Below, piece after piece: positions 39,169 through 48,190 of a DNA stretch of 64,000 nt. The notes below the pieces were generated by a model that did not search any database, was not told the DNA's origin, and worked only from the letters and a program-made list of their open reading frames with translations. Source of the DNA: Stigmatella erecta (lineage in GTDB: Bacteria; Myxococcota; Myxococcia; Myxococcales; Myxococcaceae); assembly GCF_900111745.1 (NCBI RefSeq), contig NZ_FOIJ01000020.1, positions 62,001 to 126,000 on the forward strand, read 5' to 3'. How positions within the stretch are numbered: the first letter of the stretch is position 1; every line of letters starts with the position of its first letter. The position numbers were made by a program, and so were the translations under genes.

Positions 39169-40671
39169 CTACTTCTTCTTCGCCCAGATGCGCTTGATCC
39201 ACGCCTCGACGTCCTTCACGGACCGGGGGATGCCGTCGGAGAGCACCTTGCAGCCCCGGGACGTCACCACCACGTCGTCCTCGATGCGCACGCCGATGCC
39301 GCGGTAGCGCTGGGGGACGGTGAGATCATCCGTCTGGAAGTACAGGCCCGGCTCCACGGTGAGCACCATGCCCGCCTGGAGCTTGCCGTACTTGTAGACC
39401 TCCTGCCGCGCCTGGGCGCAGTCGTGCACGTCCAGGCCGAGCATGTGGCTGACGTTGTGCAGCGAGTAGCGCTTGTAGAACTGGTGCTGGTCCTTCAGGG
39501 CCTCCTCGGCGTCCGGGAGGATGCCCAGCCGCTCCAGGCCGTGGGCGAGCACGCGCATGGCCACGCGGTTAGGCTCCATGAAGTCGTTGCCGGGCTTCAC
39601 GGCCTGGAATGCCTGGAGCTGGGCTTCCAGCACCAGCTCGTAGATCTGCCGCTGCTCCTTGGAGAACTTGCCCGAGATGGGCAGCGTGCGGGTGATGTCC
39701 GCCGTGTAGAGGCTGTTGCCCTCCACGCCCGCGTCCAGGAGCAGCAGGTCGCCCTTCTTCACCGGGCCGTCATTGCGCGTCCAGTGCAGGACGCAGGCAT
39801 GAGAGCCACTGGCGGCGATGGTGCCGTAGCCCACGTCATTGCCCTCCACGCGGGCGCGCAGGTTGAAGATGCCCTCCACCTCGCGCTCGCTCCGGGCGGA
39901 CTTGAGCCCGCGGATGACGTCCTCGAAGCCCCGCTGGGTGGAGTCGATGGCGGCCTGGAGCTCGCGGATCTCCTGGGCGTCCTTGAGGAGCCGCAGCTCC
40001 GAGAGCGCCGTGGCGAGCGCCTTGTCCCGCTCGGCCTGGGCGGGCAGCACGCTGTCCACCTTGTCCGAGAAGCCGCGCAGCACGCGGGTGGGGCGGGAGA
40101 CCTCGCCGTGCAGGCCGGCGAGGAACCCCTTCAGCTCGGGCAGGCCGCGCGCCTCGTGGATGCCGAAGCGGGCCTGGCTCTCCTTCACGCCCAGGCGGGG
40201 GCCCACCCACAGCTCGCCCTTCACCCGGTCGGTGAAGAAGGTGGCATCGCTGCGGCCGGGGTTCGGCTCGACGAAGAGGATGTCCGTGTGGCCGCCGCCC
40301 TCCTTGGGCTGGAGGACGAGCACGCAGTCCGGCTCGGTGTTGCCGGTGAGGTAATAGAAGTCCGTGCCGGGGCGGAAGCGGTAGTGCGTGTCGTTGGCGC
40401 GCACCTTCTCGTGGCCGGTGGGGATGACGAGCGTCTCCCCGGGGAAGAGCTTGGAGAGGGCCCGGCGCCGCGCCAGGAAGGCCTCCGCGTACTTGAGCTT
40501 GGGAGGGAGCTTCCGGGTGCTGGGCTTCCAGCGCTTCATCATGAAGTCGAGCAGGGCGGGGGGCGGCACGGTGTCGTGACCGGCGGGCTTCGCCTGGGGC
40601 TCGGACGTGACGGGCTGAGCGGACGTGGCTTCCGTGGCAGCGGCTTGGGCGGCTTCGGATGAGGTCGTCAT
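39169..40671 (-). CDS. Xaa-Pro aminopeptidase (M24B, PepP type)
   Basis: Removes N-terminal residues before proline. The ATG at 40671 gives 500 residues: an Ala/Thr-rich N-terminal tail (about 1-45), the aminopeptidase P N-domain (RFRPGTDFYYLTGNTEPDCV) and a pita-bread catalytic domain. The five metal ligands are visible as DAGVEG...YTADITRT (Asp, Asp), SHMLGLDVHD (His), TVEPGLYF (Glu) and IGVRIEDDVV (Glu). The N-terminal tail is longer than in E. coli PepP. It follows rsmE on the same strand by 33 bases. Confidence 0.93.
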   Translation of the reverse strand: MTTSSEAAQAAATEATSAQPVTSEPQAKPAGHDTVPPPALLDFMMKRWKPSTRKLPPKLKYAEAFLARRRALSKLFPGETLVIPTGHEKVRANDTHYRFRPGTDFYYLTGNTEPDCVLVLQPKEGGGHTDILFVEPNPGRSDATFFTDRVKGELWVGPRLGVKESQARFGIHEARGLPELKGFLAGLHGEVSRPTRVLRGFSDKVDSVLPAQAERDKALATALSELRLLKDAQEIRELQAAIDSTQRGFEDVIRGLKSARSEREVEGIFNLRARVEGNDVGYGTIAASGSHACVLHWTRNDGPVKKGDLLLLDAGVEGNSLYTADITRTLPISGKFSKEQRQIYELVLEAQLQAFQAVKPGNDFMEPNRVAMRVLAHGLERLGILPDAEEALKDQHQFYKRYSLHNVSHMLGLDVHDCAQARQEVYKYGKLQAGMVLTVEPGLYFQTDDLTVPQRYRGIGVRIEDDVVVTSRGCKVLSDGIPRSVKDVEAWIKRIWAKKK

Positions 40672-40704
40672 GGTGGCAACTCTTGAACAACCCACCGAGC
40701 GGCT

Positions 40705-41469
40705 TCAAGTCCGCAGCGGCCCTTCCGGGGGTGGGATGTTGTCTCGCAGAAGGGCCACCTGCCCCAGGAGGACGGGGACCGCCGTCTCCACCCGGAGGAT
40801 GCGGGGGCCCAGCGTGAAGGGCTGGAAGCCGTGGGCCTCCAGGAGCGAGGCCTCGAAGGGGACCCACCCCCCATCGGGCCCGATGGCCAGGAGCACCCGG
40901 GGGGCGGTACCCACACGCGTGGCGGTGAGCGGCTGGTGCGCCGGAGGGTGGGGGAGCAGGCGCAACGCCCGAGGGCCCAGCACCGCCTCCAGCTCGTCCT
41001 CGACGAAAGGGCGGAACCGCTCGCGCACGAGCACCTCCGGCAGGTGGGTGTCCCGGGCCTGCTCGAGCCCCTGGAGGAGCAGCTCCTGGATGAAGTCCGG
41101 GGCGAGGACCTTGGAGTCGAAGTAGCTCTTCTCCACCCGGGCCGCGTTGACGAGCACCACCCGGTCCACCCCCAACGAGGCCACCGCGGGCAGCACCTTC
41201 TTGAGGGCCTTGGGGCGGGGGATGGCCAGCAGCAGATCCACTCCGGCCCGGGGCGGGGGAGGCTCGGTGAGCTGGACGCTCAGGCGCAGCAGCCCCGCGC
41301 TGTTCTCCAGCACCTCCCCGGTGCCCACGAGGCCCCCCACGCGGCCCACCCGGAGGACTTCACCCGGCTCGGCCCGGAGCACCTCCCGGGCGTGCTGGGC
41401 CCGGCGCCCCGTCAGGCGTGCGGTCCCATCGGGAAGGAAGTCCTCGTCGAAGAGCAGAAGCAGGTTCAC
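40705..41469 (-). CDS. rsmE: 16S rRNA (uracil1498-N3)-methyltransferase
   Basis: A SPOUT-class RNA methyltransferase of 254 residues. After a PUA-like N-terminal barrel (RRAQHAREVLRAEPGEVLRV) comes the knotted SAM-binding region: IPRPKALKKVLPAVASLGVD, LLAIGPDGGWVPFEASLLEA and LGPRILRVETAVP, the family hallmarks. In most members the loop reads GPEGG; here it is GPDGG, a conservative change. It is immediately upstream of the M24 peptidase on the minus strand. Confidence 0.93.
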   Translation of the reverse strand: MNLLLLFDEDFLPDGTARLTGRRAQHAREVLRAEPGEVLRVGRVGGLVGTGEVLENSAGLLRLSVQLTEPPPPRAGVDLLLAIPRPKALKKVLPAVASLGVDRVVLVNAARVEKSYFDSKVLAPDFIQELLLQGLEQARDTHLPEVLVRERFRPFVEDELEAVLGPRALRLLPHPPAHQPLTATRVGTAPRVLLAIGPDGGWVPFEASLLEAHGFQPFTLGPRILRVETAVPVLLGQVALLRDNIPPPEGPLRT

Positions 41470-41539
41470 GCAGGAGCCCCTTGCCTGGAAAGGGAGCCTG
41501 GCTGCAACAGAAGATCACGCATCCAGCGGATTCAATGCG

Positions 41540-41959
41540 TCAGAAGTCCTGGCGCGCATCCACGATGGCGCTGAAGTGAAACGCGTACGTGCTGTCGTAG
41601 AACTTGATGCCGGTGCCCACCGGCGCGTTCAACCCGTAGGCGCTGCCGGTGCAGCCGGCGCAGATGAGTGCGCCGTTGCGCTTGATGTTCCACAGCCCGG
41701 TAATGTTCGAGGCGGTGACGGACGTCACCGAGCCGACCAGCTCGAAGTCGTAGCTGTTGCCGTTCGCGATGCCGTGGAAGCTCGCGAACGCGGACATCGT
41801 GCTCTCGTTCCAGCTGATCGTCATATTGACGCCGGTGGCCGGAGAGGACGCGCCGTTGTCACCAATGTACAGGCCGTGGGTTGACCCAATGCTGTGCGCG
41901 GCCAGGGCGGGGGCGGACACGAGCAGCGCGGCGGCGGCGAGGGGACGGAAAGCGTTCAT
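41540..41959 (-). CDS. Small exported protein, function unknown
   Basis: A 139-residue protein with a textbook signal peptide (MNAFRPLAAAALLVSAPALA, cleavage before AHSIG). The mature part is beta-rich with many Ser, Thr, Asn and Gly residues and two close cysteines (ICAGCTG) that could form a disulfide or small-metal site. No domain is recognised. The AT-rich upstream interval (42000-42070) holds two inverted repeats and is likely its promoter-operator region. It may be a surface or secreted factor; nothing more is claimed. Confidence 0.7.
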   Translation of the reverse strand: MNAFRPLAAAALLVSAPALAAHSIGSTHGLYIGDNGASSPATGVNMTISWNESTMSAFASFHGIANGNSYDFELVGSVTSVTASNITGLWNIKRNGALICAGCTGSAYGLNAPVGTGIKFYDSTYAFHFSAIVDARQDF

Positions 41960-42021
41960 GGAGGGGCTCCGGTGTGGGGACAGGGCGGGGCGGAGGGGCC
42001 CCGCGTGGAGCCATCCTGCTG

Positions 42022-42056
42022 AAGTTGGTTAAACTTGGAAAGTCAGTTTTAAAACT
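42022..42056 (-). promoter_or_regulatory. AT-rich inverted repeats upstream of the exported protein gene
   Basis: AAGTT-N5-AACTT at 42022-42036 and the 12-base palindrome AGTTTTAAAACT at 42045-42056 lie 60-100 bases before the start of the gene at 41959. They stand out strongly from the GC-rich context and look like operator sites. Confidence 0.4.
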
Positions 42057-42097
42057 TAAGCGGGATAAGCACAGAGGGACGGGGGCTCTCGCTCTGC

Positions 42098-42907
42098 TCA
42101 GAAGGGCATACGCTGGGACATCCGCGCGGTCACCGCCTGAGAGAGCTCGGGCGACAGCCGGGCCATCCAATCGACCAGGTGATAATCGAGTCCCACCAGG
42201 ACCCGCGCGGACTTGCGCTGGATGCCCCGGACGATGCGCTGGGCCACCCGGGCAGACGGGATGGCGCGTCCGGTGATGAAGCGCGCCTCGGCCTCGCGTT
42301 GCGCGTCGCTCACCGCGCGTCCCGTCCGCACGATGTTCGTATCCACCGCGCCGGGATACACGACGGTGAGGCCCACCGGACTGCCGAGCAGCTCGGCCCG
42401 GAGCGCCTCGCTGAAGCCGCGCACCGCGAACTTGGTGGCGCTGTAGCCCGTCTTCCCGGCGAAGCCCAGCAGTCCGAAGGAGCTGCACAGGTTGACGATG
42501 TGCGCCTCGGGCTCGCGCCGCAGGTGCGGCAGGAACGCCTTGCACCCGTGGACGACGCCCCAGAAGTTCACACCGAAGATCCAATCCATGTCCTCGAGCG
42601 GCACCTCCTCGAACCGGCCCGCCACCGATACGCCCGCGTTGTTGACGAGCAGGTGCACGTGCCCGTGAGCGGCAAGCACCTCCTCGGGCAGTGCGAGCAT
42701 GCGGGGGCGGTCGGCGACGTTGGCGGTGTGCAGGGAGATGTTCCGTCCGGAGGGGGCCAGCTCGGCGCGGACGCGCTCCAGCGCCTCTCCATGGATGTCC
42801 ACGAGCGCCAGGTGACAGCCCTCCTGGGCGAGACGGTGCGCCAATGCCTTGCCAATACCGCTGGCCGCGCCTGTCACCACGGCGGTGCGATTCACGAGAG
42901 GGTTCAT
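42098..42907 (-). CDS. Short-chain dehydrogenase/reductase (classical SDR)
   Basis: An NAD(P)-dependent oxidoreductase of 269 residues. TGAASGIG binds the cofactor, NNAG stabilises the sheet, and the catalytic Ser-Tyr-Lys are in NLCSSFG and YSATK. Asp at the end of the second strand (LALVDIHGE) suggests NAD preference over NADP. PGAVDTNIV follows. The substrate cannot be inferred. It stands alone between AT-rich borders that share the 10-mer AAACTTAAGC (42052 and 42961). Confidence 0.9.
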   Translation of the reverse strand: MNPLVNRTAVVTGAASGIGKALAHRLAQEGCHLALVDIHGEALERVRAELAPSGRNISLHTANVADRPRMLALPEEVLAAHGHVHLLVNNAGVSVAGRFEEVPLEDMDWIFGVNFWGVVHGCKAFLPHLRREPEAHIVNLCSSFGLLGFAGKTGYSATKFAVRGFSEALRAELLGSPVGLTVVYPGAVDTNIVRTGRAVSDAQREAEARFITGRAIPSARVAQRIVRGIQRKSARVLVGLDYHLVDWMARLSPELSQAVTARMSQRMPF

Positions 42908-43080
42908 GGCGTTAGGGTAATTCCTCTCAGGAGAAGGGGAATCAATATTTTGAGATTGGAAACTTAAGCCGTTCTCGCCCCGAAGGCCATGCCCGATGCC
43001 CTGCTGAAGTCCGGCAAGCCCGTGCCTACCTGGGAAACCATTGGCCGCAAGTGCTGAGCCGCTGGTTCCGAGAGGTGATT

Positions 43081-44437
43081 TTAAGGCGTTTCCGCCTGTC
43101 CCGCGTCACGGCGGAAGTAGACCCTGGCGTTTCCTCGCTCCACGGCCAGGGCGTACACCACGCCCTGGGCGTTGCGCAGGAACTCGAACCGGAGTGGGAG
43201 GATGTCGATCGGGCCGAGGAAGCGCGCAGGCGTCAGCGGCCGAAGCGTCACCGGCGGTTGCGTGTTCTCGGCCACCGTTAGGGCGCCATCGGTCAGACCT
43301 ACCTCGCGCGTGCCGGACGCGAAGGTGCCGGCCAGGTTGCCGGTCAGGTCGTTCGGCACGCGCGCCTCAAGGCGGTAGGTGCCGGTGTAAGGGGCCTGCA
43401 GCGCCGGGGCGAACTCCACCGTGCGCACCAGCGGGTTGATGCCACGGCCGAGCGCATCCGACAGCGCATTGCGGATCTCCACCAACAGCTTGCTGCCTCC
43501 GAGGCTTTTGGTGAGGATGACCATGCCGTCGCCCGTTTCCAGATAGCCCTCGATCCAGGCGCGGTAGCTGTCGTTGGTGCCTCCGTGGTGGAAGATACGG
43601 GTCTGGCCTTCGCCCTCCAAGCGCGGCCCGAGGCCGTGAAGGCTCGGCGAGACCTCGGTCATCATCTCAAGGGCGACTGGCTGCGGCAGGAAGCTGCCCT
43701 TGCCCCGGTAGCTGTCGAGCAATGCGCCAACGAAGGCGCCCAGATCGTTGGCGCTGGTCCACAGGCCTGACGCTGCTTGCTCCGGGAAGGCCTCCCATCC
43801 GCACGGCAAGGCAGCGGGCTCACCGCCCTTACCGTGCGCCTTGGCGATGTTGCCCAGCTTGGCCGGGAGCGGATTGACGAAGGTGCTGCGGCGCATGCCG
43901 GCGGGCTGGAAGACCTCGCCACGGGCGAGGGTTTCGAGCGGCTTGTTCGTGGTGTTCGCAAGTAATCCTCGAAGCCCCACACCGTGGGGCCCGGCGTATG
44001 CGACATCAGCATCCGCAGGGAAACCTGGCCGTGGGGGAAGGCGGGCGCCTCGGGAATCCGCCACGAGGTCAGGTAGGTGTTGACGTCGCGATCCAGGTCC
44101 AGCTTGCCCGCGGCCACCCTGCGCAGTGTCGCGGCGGCCGTCACGACCTTGCTGACCGAGCCGACGGAGAACAGGGTGTCCGCGTTCACCAGCCTGCGGC
44201 CTGCACGACCTTGCCATCCTTCAGGACGGCAATGGCCACGCCGGGCACGTGGTAATAGGCCATGCGCTCCTGCAACGACCAGCCCGGCAGCGGTTCGCCG
44301 GACTTGAGGAGGGAAGGACGCAGGCAGTGCTCCAGCGTGGCGAACACGGGAGGGGGCTGGCCATTCCTCTCGGGGATGGCAGCGAGGACCTTGCCGGCGA
44401 AGAGCGCGGCCGCGAGCAGGGCGGGGCCGTGCAACAC
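43081..44437 (-). pseudogene. Broken beta-lactamase-fold serine hydrolase
   Basis: Three frames together spell one class C-type serine hydrolase. Frame A starts near 44437, where AGGAGG precedes GTG/TTG, and runs through a signal peptide to MAYYHVPGVAIAVLKDGKVV at 44190. Frame B continues with VNADTLFSVGSVSKVVTAAA, holding the active-site SVSK, to SHTPGPTVWGFEDY at about 43960. Frame C resumes at NTTNKPLETLARGEVFQPAG and continues to the stop at 43081. Relative to the family, the section with the YxN/YSGGG active-site loop is missing between B and C, by my estimate 50 or more codons. The gene is therefore inactive. It abuts an IS91-type remnant at its 5' end. Confidence 0.8.
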
Positions 44438-44463
44438 CGGCCTCCTGCGGTGCGCAACCCCGG

Positions 44464-45168
44464 TGATTCCGGCGCTCCGCCCACGCAAGCAGAGGTGGAG
44501 CGACTGCTGCGGGGGGGCGGCACCGGGTGCTGCGCTTGCTGGAGAAAAGAGGGGCCCTGCCCGCGCAAGGGCCCGAGGACGCGCTGCAGACATACTGGCG
44601 CATTCCCTGCAGCAGCGGCTGCGCTGGACGGAGGTGGAGCTTCGGCCTCCTCCCCGAAAGCAGCCCCGGTGCGCCTTGTGCGCTGGCGCTGGAGCGTTTG
44701 TCACGAGCGGAGGATGGCCGCATTGCCTACCGCATGAAGCGCCCGCTGCCGGACGGTACGACGCACCTGCTCTTCTCCGGACTGGAACTGTTACGACGTG
44801 TGGCGTCCCTGGTGCCTCCGCCTCGGGCAAACCTCACGAGGTTCCACGGCGTCTTCGCTCCAGGCGCCAAACTGCGGCCATTTCGGGTCCCCCAAGCAGG
44901 TGAGGAGGAGGCGAGAGCGGGGAAGGAGGCAGCGGCCAGAACGGAGCAGATGAAGCAGAGGACGCCGCGAGTGGATTGGGCAGAGTTGCTGAAGAGGACG
45001 TTCGACTTCGACGTGTTCGCCTGCGAGAGGTGTGGAGGCAGACGGCGCGTGCTGGCGTACATGAACGAGGCGGCAGCAGTGCGAGCGATTCTGGAGCACC
45101 TGGGCCTGCCCACGGCAGGTGCGAGGCTGGCCCCGGCGCGCGAGCCCCCTCAGGCCGCGGGGTGTTGA
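44464..45168 (+). pseudogene. IS91-family transposase remnant (C-terminal part, copy 1)
   Basis: The best-preserved part, 44690-45168, reads LERLSRAEDGRIAYRMKRPL, then LTRFHGVFAPGAKLRPF, RVDWAELLKRTFDFDVFACE, RCGGRRRVLAYMNEAAAVRA and ILEHLGLPTAGARLAP, the conserved C-terminal end of IS91/IS801-like transposases. Upstream pieces are scattered over three frames (PTQAEVERLL; VLRLLEKRGALPAQGPEDAL; SLQQRLRWTEVELRPPPRKQ), so at least two frameshifts and an internal deletion occurred; one frameshift lies in a seven-G run near 44512. The N-terminal catalytic region is absent. A second remnant, inverted, is at 47887-48165. Confidence 0.8.
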
Positions 45169-45216
45169 GGCTCAAGCCGCCAGGGCCAAGAGAGCCAATC
45201 CCCTGCCGCGCACCCC

Positions 45217-45330
45217 ATGGGAGGGCGGCCAGGGCCGGCGTGTACTCCAAGGGGCTGCGCGGCTTCTCCACCCGCTTGGCTCACGGCTCGGGCGGCCCCC
45301 GTCAGCGGCCCTCCTCGCCACCTCCGCTCC
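45217..45330 (+). repeat. Inverted repeat copy 1 flanking the SBBP lipoprotein gene
   Basis: About 114 bases starting ATGGGAGGGC, with conserved cores CAAGGGGCTGCGCGGC and GGCGGCCCCCGTCAGCGG. The reverse complement of 47347-47460 matches it at most positions. Each copy lies downstream of an IS91 transposase C-terminus, so it is probably part of that element's end. Confidence 0.7.
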
Positions 45331-45647
45331 AGCCCTCACCCTCCACATGGCCTCTATCCCGCCTATACGCCCATGGCACGCGCGCCTTCCGCAGCAGGTG
45401 CCGGTGTTGCCCTCGAAGCCCACTCATGCTCGACTCCCTGGCGCCCTATTCCGCGTCGGTCGCGGAGCAGGGCATTGGGGGATGGGGCTCGCCGGCCCCA
45501 TCCCTCCGCCTCTGGCCACGAGGGGAGTTTCGTGTACACCCCACCCGCCAGGGAAGCAATCAGCGGAAGGACTCCTTAAGTCCAACCTCGCGAGAACGCA
45601 TCAGGCTTGCGGATACAGGGCCACGGCTATGCCCCGTGTTTCACTTC
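45331..45647. other. Region with no supportable gene
   Basis: Between the repeat and the SBBP gene I see GC-rich sequence with several overlapping short frames but no protein similarity, ribosome-binding site or hairpin that I trust. It is likely debris from the IS91 element or its insertion site. Confidence 0.5.
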
Positions 45648-47078
45648 CTACAGCCCGTTGAACTTTGTGATGAAGGCGTCGTCGTTACCACCGTAGCCAT
45701 AAACATTCGTCGGAAAATCGCTTGAGTTGGTACGGCCTGTTACATAGACATTCATCGAAGAGTCCAGCGCAATCCCCCACCCATCGTCACTCATGCTCCC
45801 GCCCAGGTAGCTCGACCAGAACGTGTTGCCCTGTGGGCCTACCTGCGTGACAAAGGCATCCGAGTTGCCATGATTGGTGGATTGAAAAGCAGTGTAACTC
45901 AGCGGGAAGTTGGACGAGTTGGTAAGCCCCGTCACGTATGCCGTGCCTGAGTTGCTGTCGACTGCGATGGTGCTTCCCCTCCCCATCAACCATTCGTCGG
46001 CACTTCCGCCAAGGTAGGTGGAGTAAGCGAGCCCGCCAGTTGCATTCAGCTTCGTGACATAACCATCGAGTCCTCCGCCTCCGAATGACGTTTGTGCCGC
46101 GCCGGGCGTTACCGGAAAGTTGGCAGTTGTATGCCCCGTGATGTAGGCGTTGCGAGCGCCATCCAGTGCGATGCCAGAGGCAAAAGTATGACCATTCTGG
46201 CTGCCCAGATAGGTTGAGTAACTCAAAGTCGTGCCTGTCGCGCTCAGTTTCGTCACGAAGGCAGCGTACCAGCCTGGGTTGGTCGCCTGTACGGGGTTCA
46301 CCACGGGAAAGTCGAACGAGTAGGTCCAGCCCGCCACGTACGCATTGCCTGAACTGTCCACGGCAATATCTTCGACCCAATCGGCTTGCGTCCCGCCGAA
46401 CGTGATACTGTAGACGAAGGCGGAGCCGCTTGGGTTCAACTTGCTGATGAGTACTTCTGCCACTCTTGCGGTACCGCCATCATACTGCCCTGTCACGTAG
46501 GCATTCCCCAGGGAGTCCACGGTGATGCCTTTGAGCAGCCATGGTACGGTAATGTAGTAGGTGAAGGCCGAGCCACTTGAATTCAGCTTCGCCACGAGAC
46601 TGCCATTGCTGGTCCTTGCCACGATGTAGGCGTTGCCAGAGTTGTCCACCGCGATGTCAGCCCCAGAGGTGTCGGCATCAGCGCCAGCCCTGCCAGGAAA
46701 ATAGGTAAAGTATATGTTCTGCCCGGTGGGGCTCATCTTGGCGACGAAGATGTTGCTGGTGCTTCCGAATGAGTTGGTGTTTCCAAGCACGTAGGCGTTG
46801 CCCGACGGGTCCACCGCCACCGCCAGGCCTTTGTCGGATTCCCCGAATCCCAGATAGGTTGAGTAGGTCACGGTGGAGAGCCCTTGCTGAGTACGAGGCA
46901 GGTCCACGGCCTTGAAGCCACGGCATGTATCGCCGCTGCAAGCGACGGTTGGATGCACCGTCGCAAGCTCGGACGACAGTTCACCTGTGACAGGCGTCAC
47001 AAGCTCGCGGCTATCTTCTGCGGGGCCACAGGCCCAGGTAAGAAGAGCGCTCACTGCAAGCCACACTGTCTTCTTCAT
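45648..47078 (-). CDS. SBBP-repeat beta-propeller lipoprotein
   Basis: A 476-residue exported lipoprotein. The ATG at 47078 follows GGGGAAGACAT, a fair ribosome-binding site, and gives the signal MKKTVWLAVSALLTWAC. The rest is made of about seven SBBP repeats: YSTYLGFGESDKGLAVAVDP, then SGNAYVLGNTNS, SGADIAVDNSGNAYIVA, VEDIAVDSSGNAYVAGWTYS, ASGIALDGARNAYITGHTTA, IAVDSNSGTAYVTGLTNSSN and WGIALDSSMNVYVTGRTNSS. Such propellers act in adhesion or protein contacts. The gene is visibly less GC-rich than its neighbours and lies between inverted IS91 remnants, suggesting acquisition or mobilisation. Confidence 0.88.
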   Translation of the reverse strand: MKKTVWLAVSALLTWACGPAEDSRELVTPVTGELSSELATVHPTVACSGDTCRGFKAVDLPRTQQGLSTVTYSTYLGFGESDKGLAVAVDPSGNAYVLGNTNSFGSTSNIFVAKMSPTGQNIYFTYFPGRAGADADTSGADIAVDNSGNAYIVARTSNGSLVAKLNSSGSAFTYYITVPWLLKGITVDSLGNAYVTGQYDGGTARVAEVLISKLNPSGSAFVYSITFGGTQADWVEDIAVDSSGNAYVAGWTYSFDFPVVNPVQATNPGWYAAFVTKLSATGTTLSYSTYLGSQNGHTFASGIALDGARNAYITGHTTANFPVTPGAAQTSFGGGGLDGYVTKLNATGGLAYSTYLGGSADEWLMGRGSTIAVDSNSGTAYVTGLTNSSNFPLSYTAFQSTNHGNSDAFVTQVGPQGNTFWSSYLGGSMSDDGWGIALDSSMNVYVTGRTNSSDFPTNVYGYGGNDDAFITKFNGL

Positions 47079-47346
47079 ATGTCTTCCCCAGTTCATGATT
47101 TGTGCTCGCTTACAGGAGCGGTTCACTCCCGTGGGGCCGAGCAGTCCCCTGCTAACAGATGAGCCAGGGAGGCGGAAAACGATGCAGATAATTGGTGGGC
47201 TGCTGGACCGGCCTGATTCGTTGGCCGCCCTCTAGCGTGCAAAACCTGAGCAACGTCAGGCGCTTGCGTGTGAGAGCGCCCCGCTCGGGGAGCCGCACCG
47301 TCCTTCTTGAGCGGCGCATGAGATGGAGAGAGGCACTGTTGAGGGA

Positions 47347-47460
47347 GGAGGGCAGGTGCCGAGGAGGTCCGCTGACGGGGGCCGCCTGGGGGGTGCGCCC
47401 CGCCGGAGAGGCCGCGCAGCCCCTTGGGGTGTACACGGCTGCCCAGGTTGCCCTCCCATA
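47347..47460 (-). repeat. Inverted repeat copy 2
   Basis: Read on the minus strand it begins ATGGGAGGGC and shares the cores CAAGGGGCTGCGCGGC and GGCGGCCCCCGTCAGCGG with copy 1 at 45217-45330. The stretch 47079-47346 between the SBBP gene and this repeat holds no supportable gene. Confidence 0.7.
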
Positions 47461-47565
47461 TGGACACGCTCCCCCCAGCAGCGGTTGGCACGACCCTCTC
47501 TGCCAATGTGAGTGAGACAGTCCCCCGCAGGAAGTTTAATGTCGAGGGCAGCCAAGGCAGGGACG

Positions 47566-47850
47566 ATGAGCTCCGTGGCGGAAGTCCCCGGCCGCAGGGA
47601 GACCGAAGTGGTGGAGAAGGCGAAGCGGCGTGGCTTCACGGCCGAGTACAAGCTGCGCATCCTCGAGCAGGCGGACCGGGCCCGCGCTCCGGGTGAGGTG
47701 GGGGGCGCTGCTGCGCCAGGAGGGGCTGTACTCCTCACACCTCTCTGCCTGGAGGAAGCAGCGCGAGGCGGGCGAGTTGACGGCCTCCGCGCCGAAGAAG
47801 CGCGGCCCCAAGGCGAAGGTGGCGGAGAGCATAGGAAGGACAGGAGCCCT
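47566..47850 (+). pseudogene. IS3-family OrfA (transposase helix-turn-helix) remnant
   Basis: Starts MSSVAEVPGRRETEVVEKAK, then RRGFTAEYKLRILEQADRAR, typical of IS3 OrfA. At about 47700 a run of six G shifts the frame; the continuation GALLRQEGLYSSHLSAWRKQ, then REAGELTASAPKKRGPKAK, is in another frame. No OrfB follows. It lies between the IS91 copy 2 C-terminus and its repeat, so it probably inserted into that element. Confidence 0.8.
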
Positions 47851-47886
47851 CTTGGGCGTAGCGGGCGGGAGCAGAGCGGAAGGTGA

Positions 47887-48165
47887 GGGACGCTGATGGG
47901 GAGCCCATGAGCCGCACGCCGAGCCGGCGCAGAAGCCTTTCATCTCCAGCAGACCCACGCCTGCCCAGCCACGGACGCCAACACCCTTAAGCCTGCCTCC
48001 ACACCTCCAGCACGCGAAGACATCAAGGGTGAACGTCCTTTTCAGCAGCCCGGCCCAGTCCAACCGGGGTGTGCGCTCCTTTCTCGGCTCCTCCTCCGTC
48101 GCGGCAAAGGCGGGGCTCTCCTCCTCCAGCCCCGGCTCCACCCCTGCTTGAGGGAGCAGGTCTGT
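47887..48165 (-). pseudogene. IS91-family transposase remnant (copy 2, inverted)
   Basis: On the minus strand EEEPRKERTPRLDWAGLLKR, then TFTLDVFACWRCGGRLK, matches QRTPRVDWAELLKRTFDFDV of copy 1. After GGRLK the frame is disturbed. Only about 90 codons remain. It ends 26 bases from the Kelch gene's stop. Confidence 0.75.
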
Positions 48166-48190
48166 CATGGACTTGCGTGAACCTCGGAGT

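Noticed and set aside
42985..43075. Plus-strand peptide ARAYLGNHWPQVLSRWF, faintly like an IS66 transposase segment
   Set aside because: Only about 20 residues, with no catalytic or neighbouring IS66 features; may be chance.
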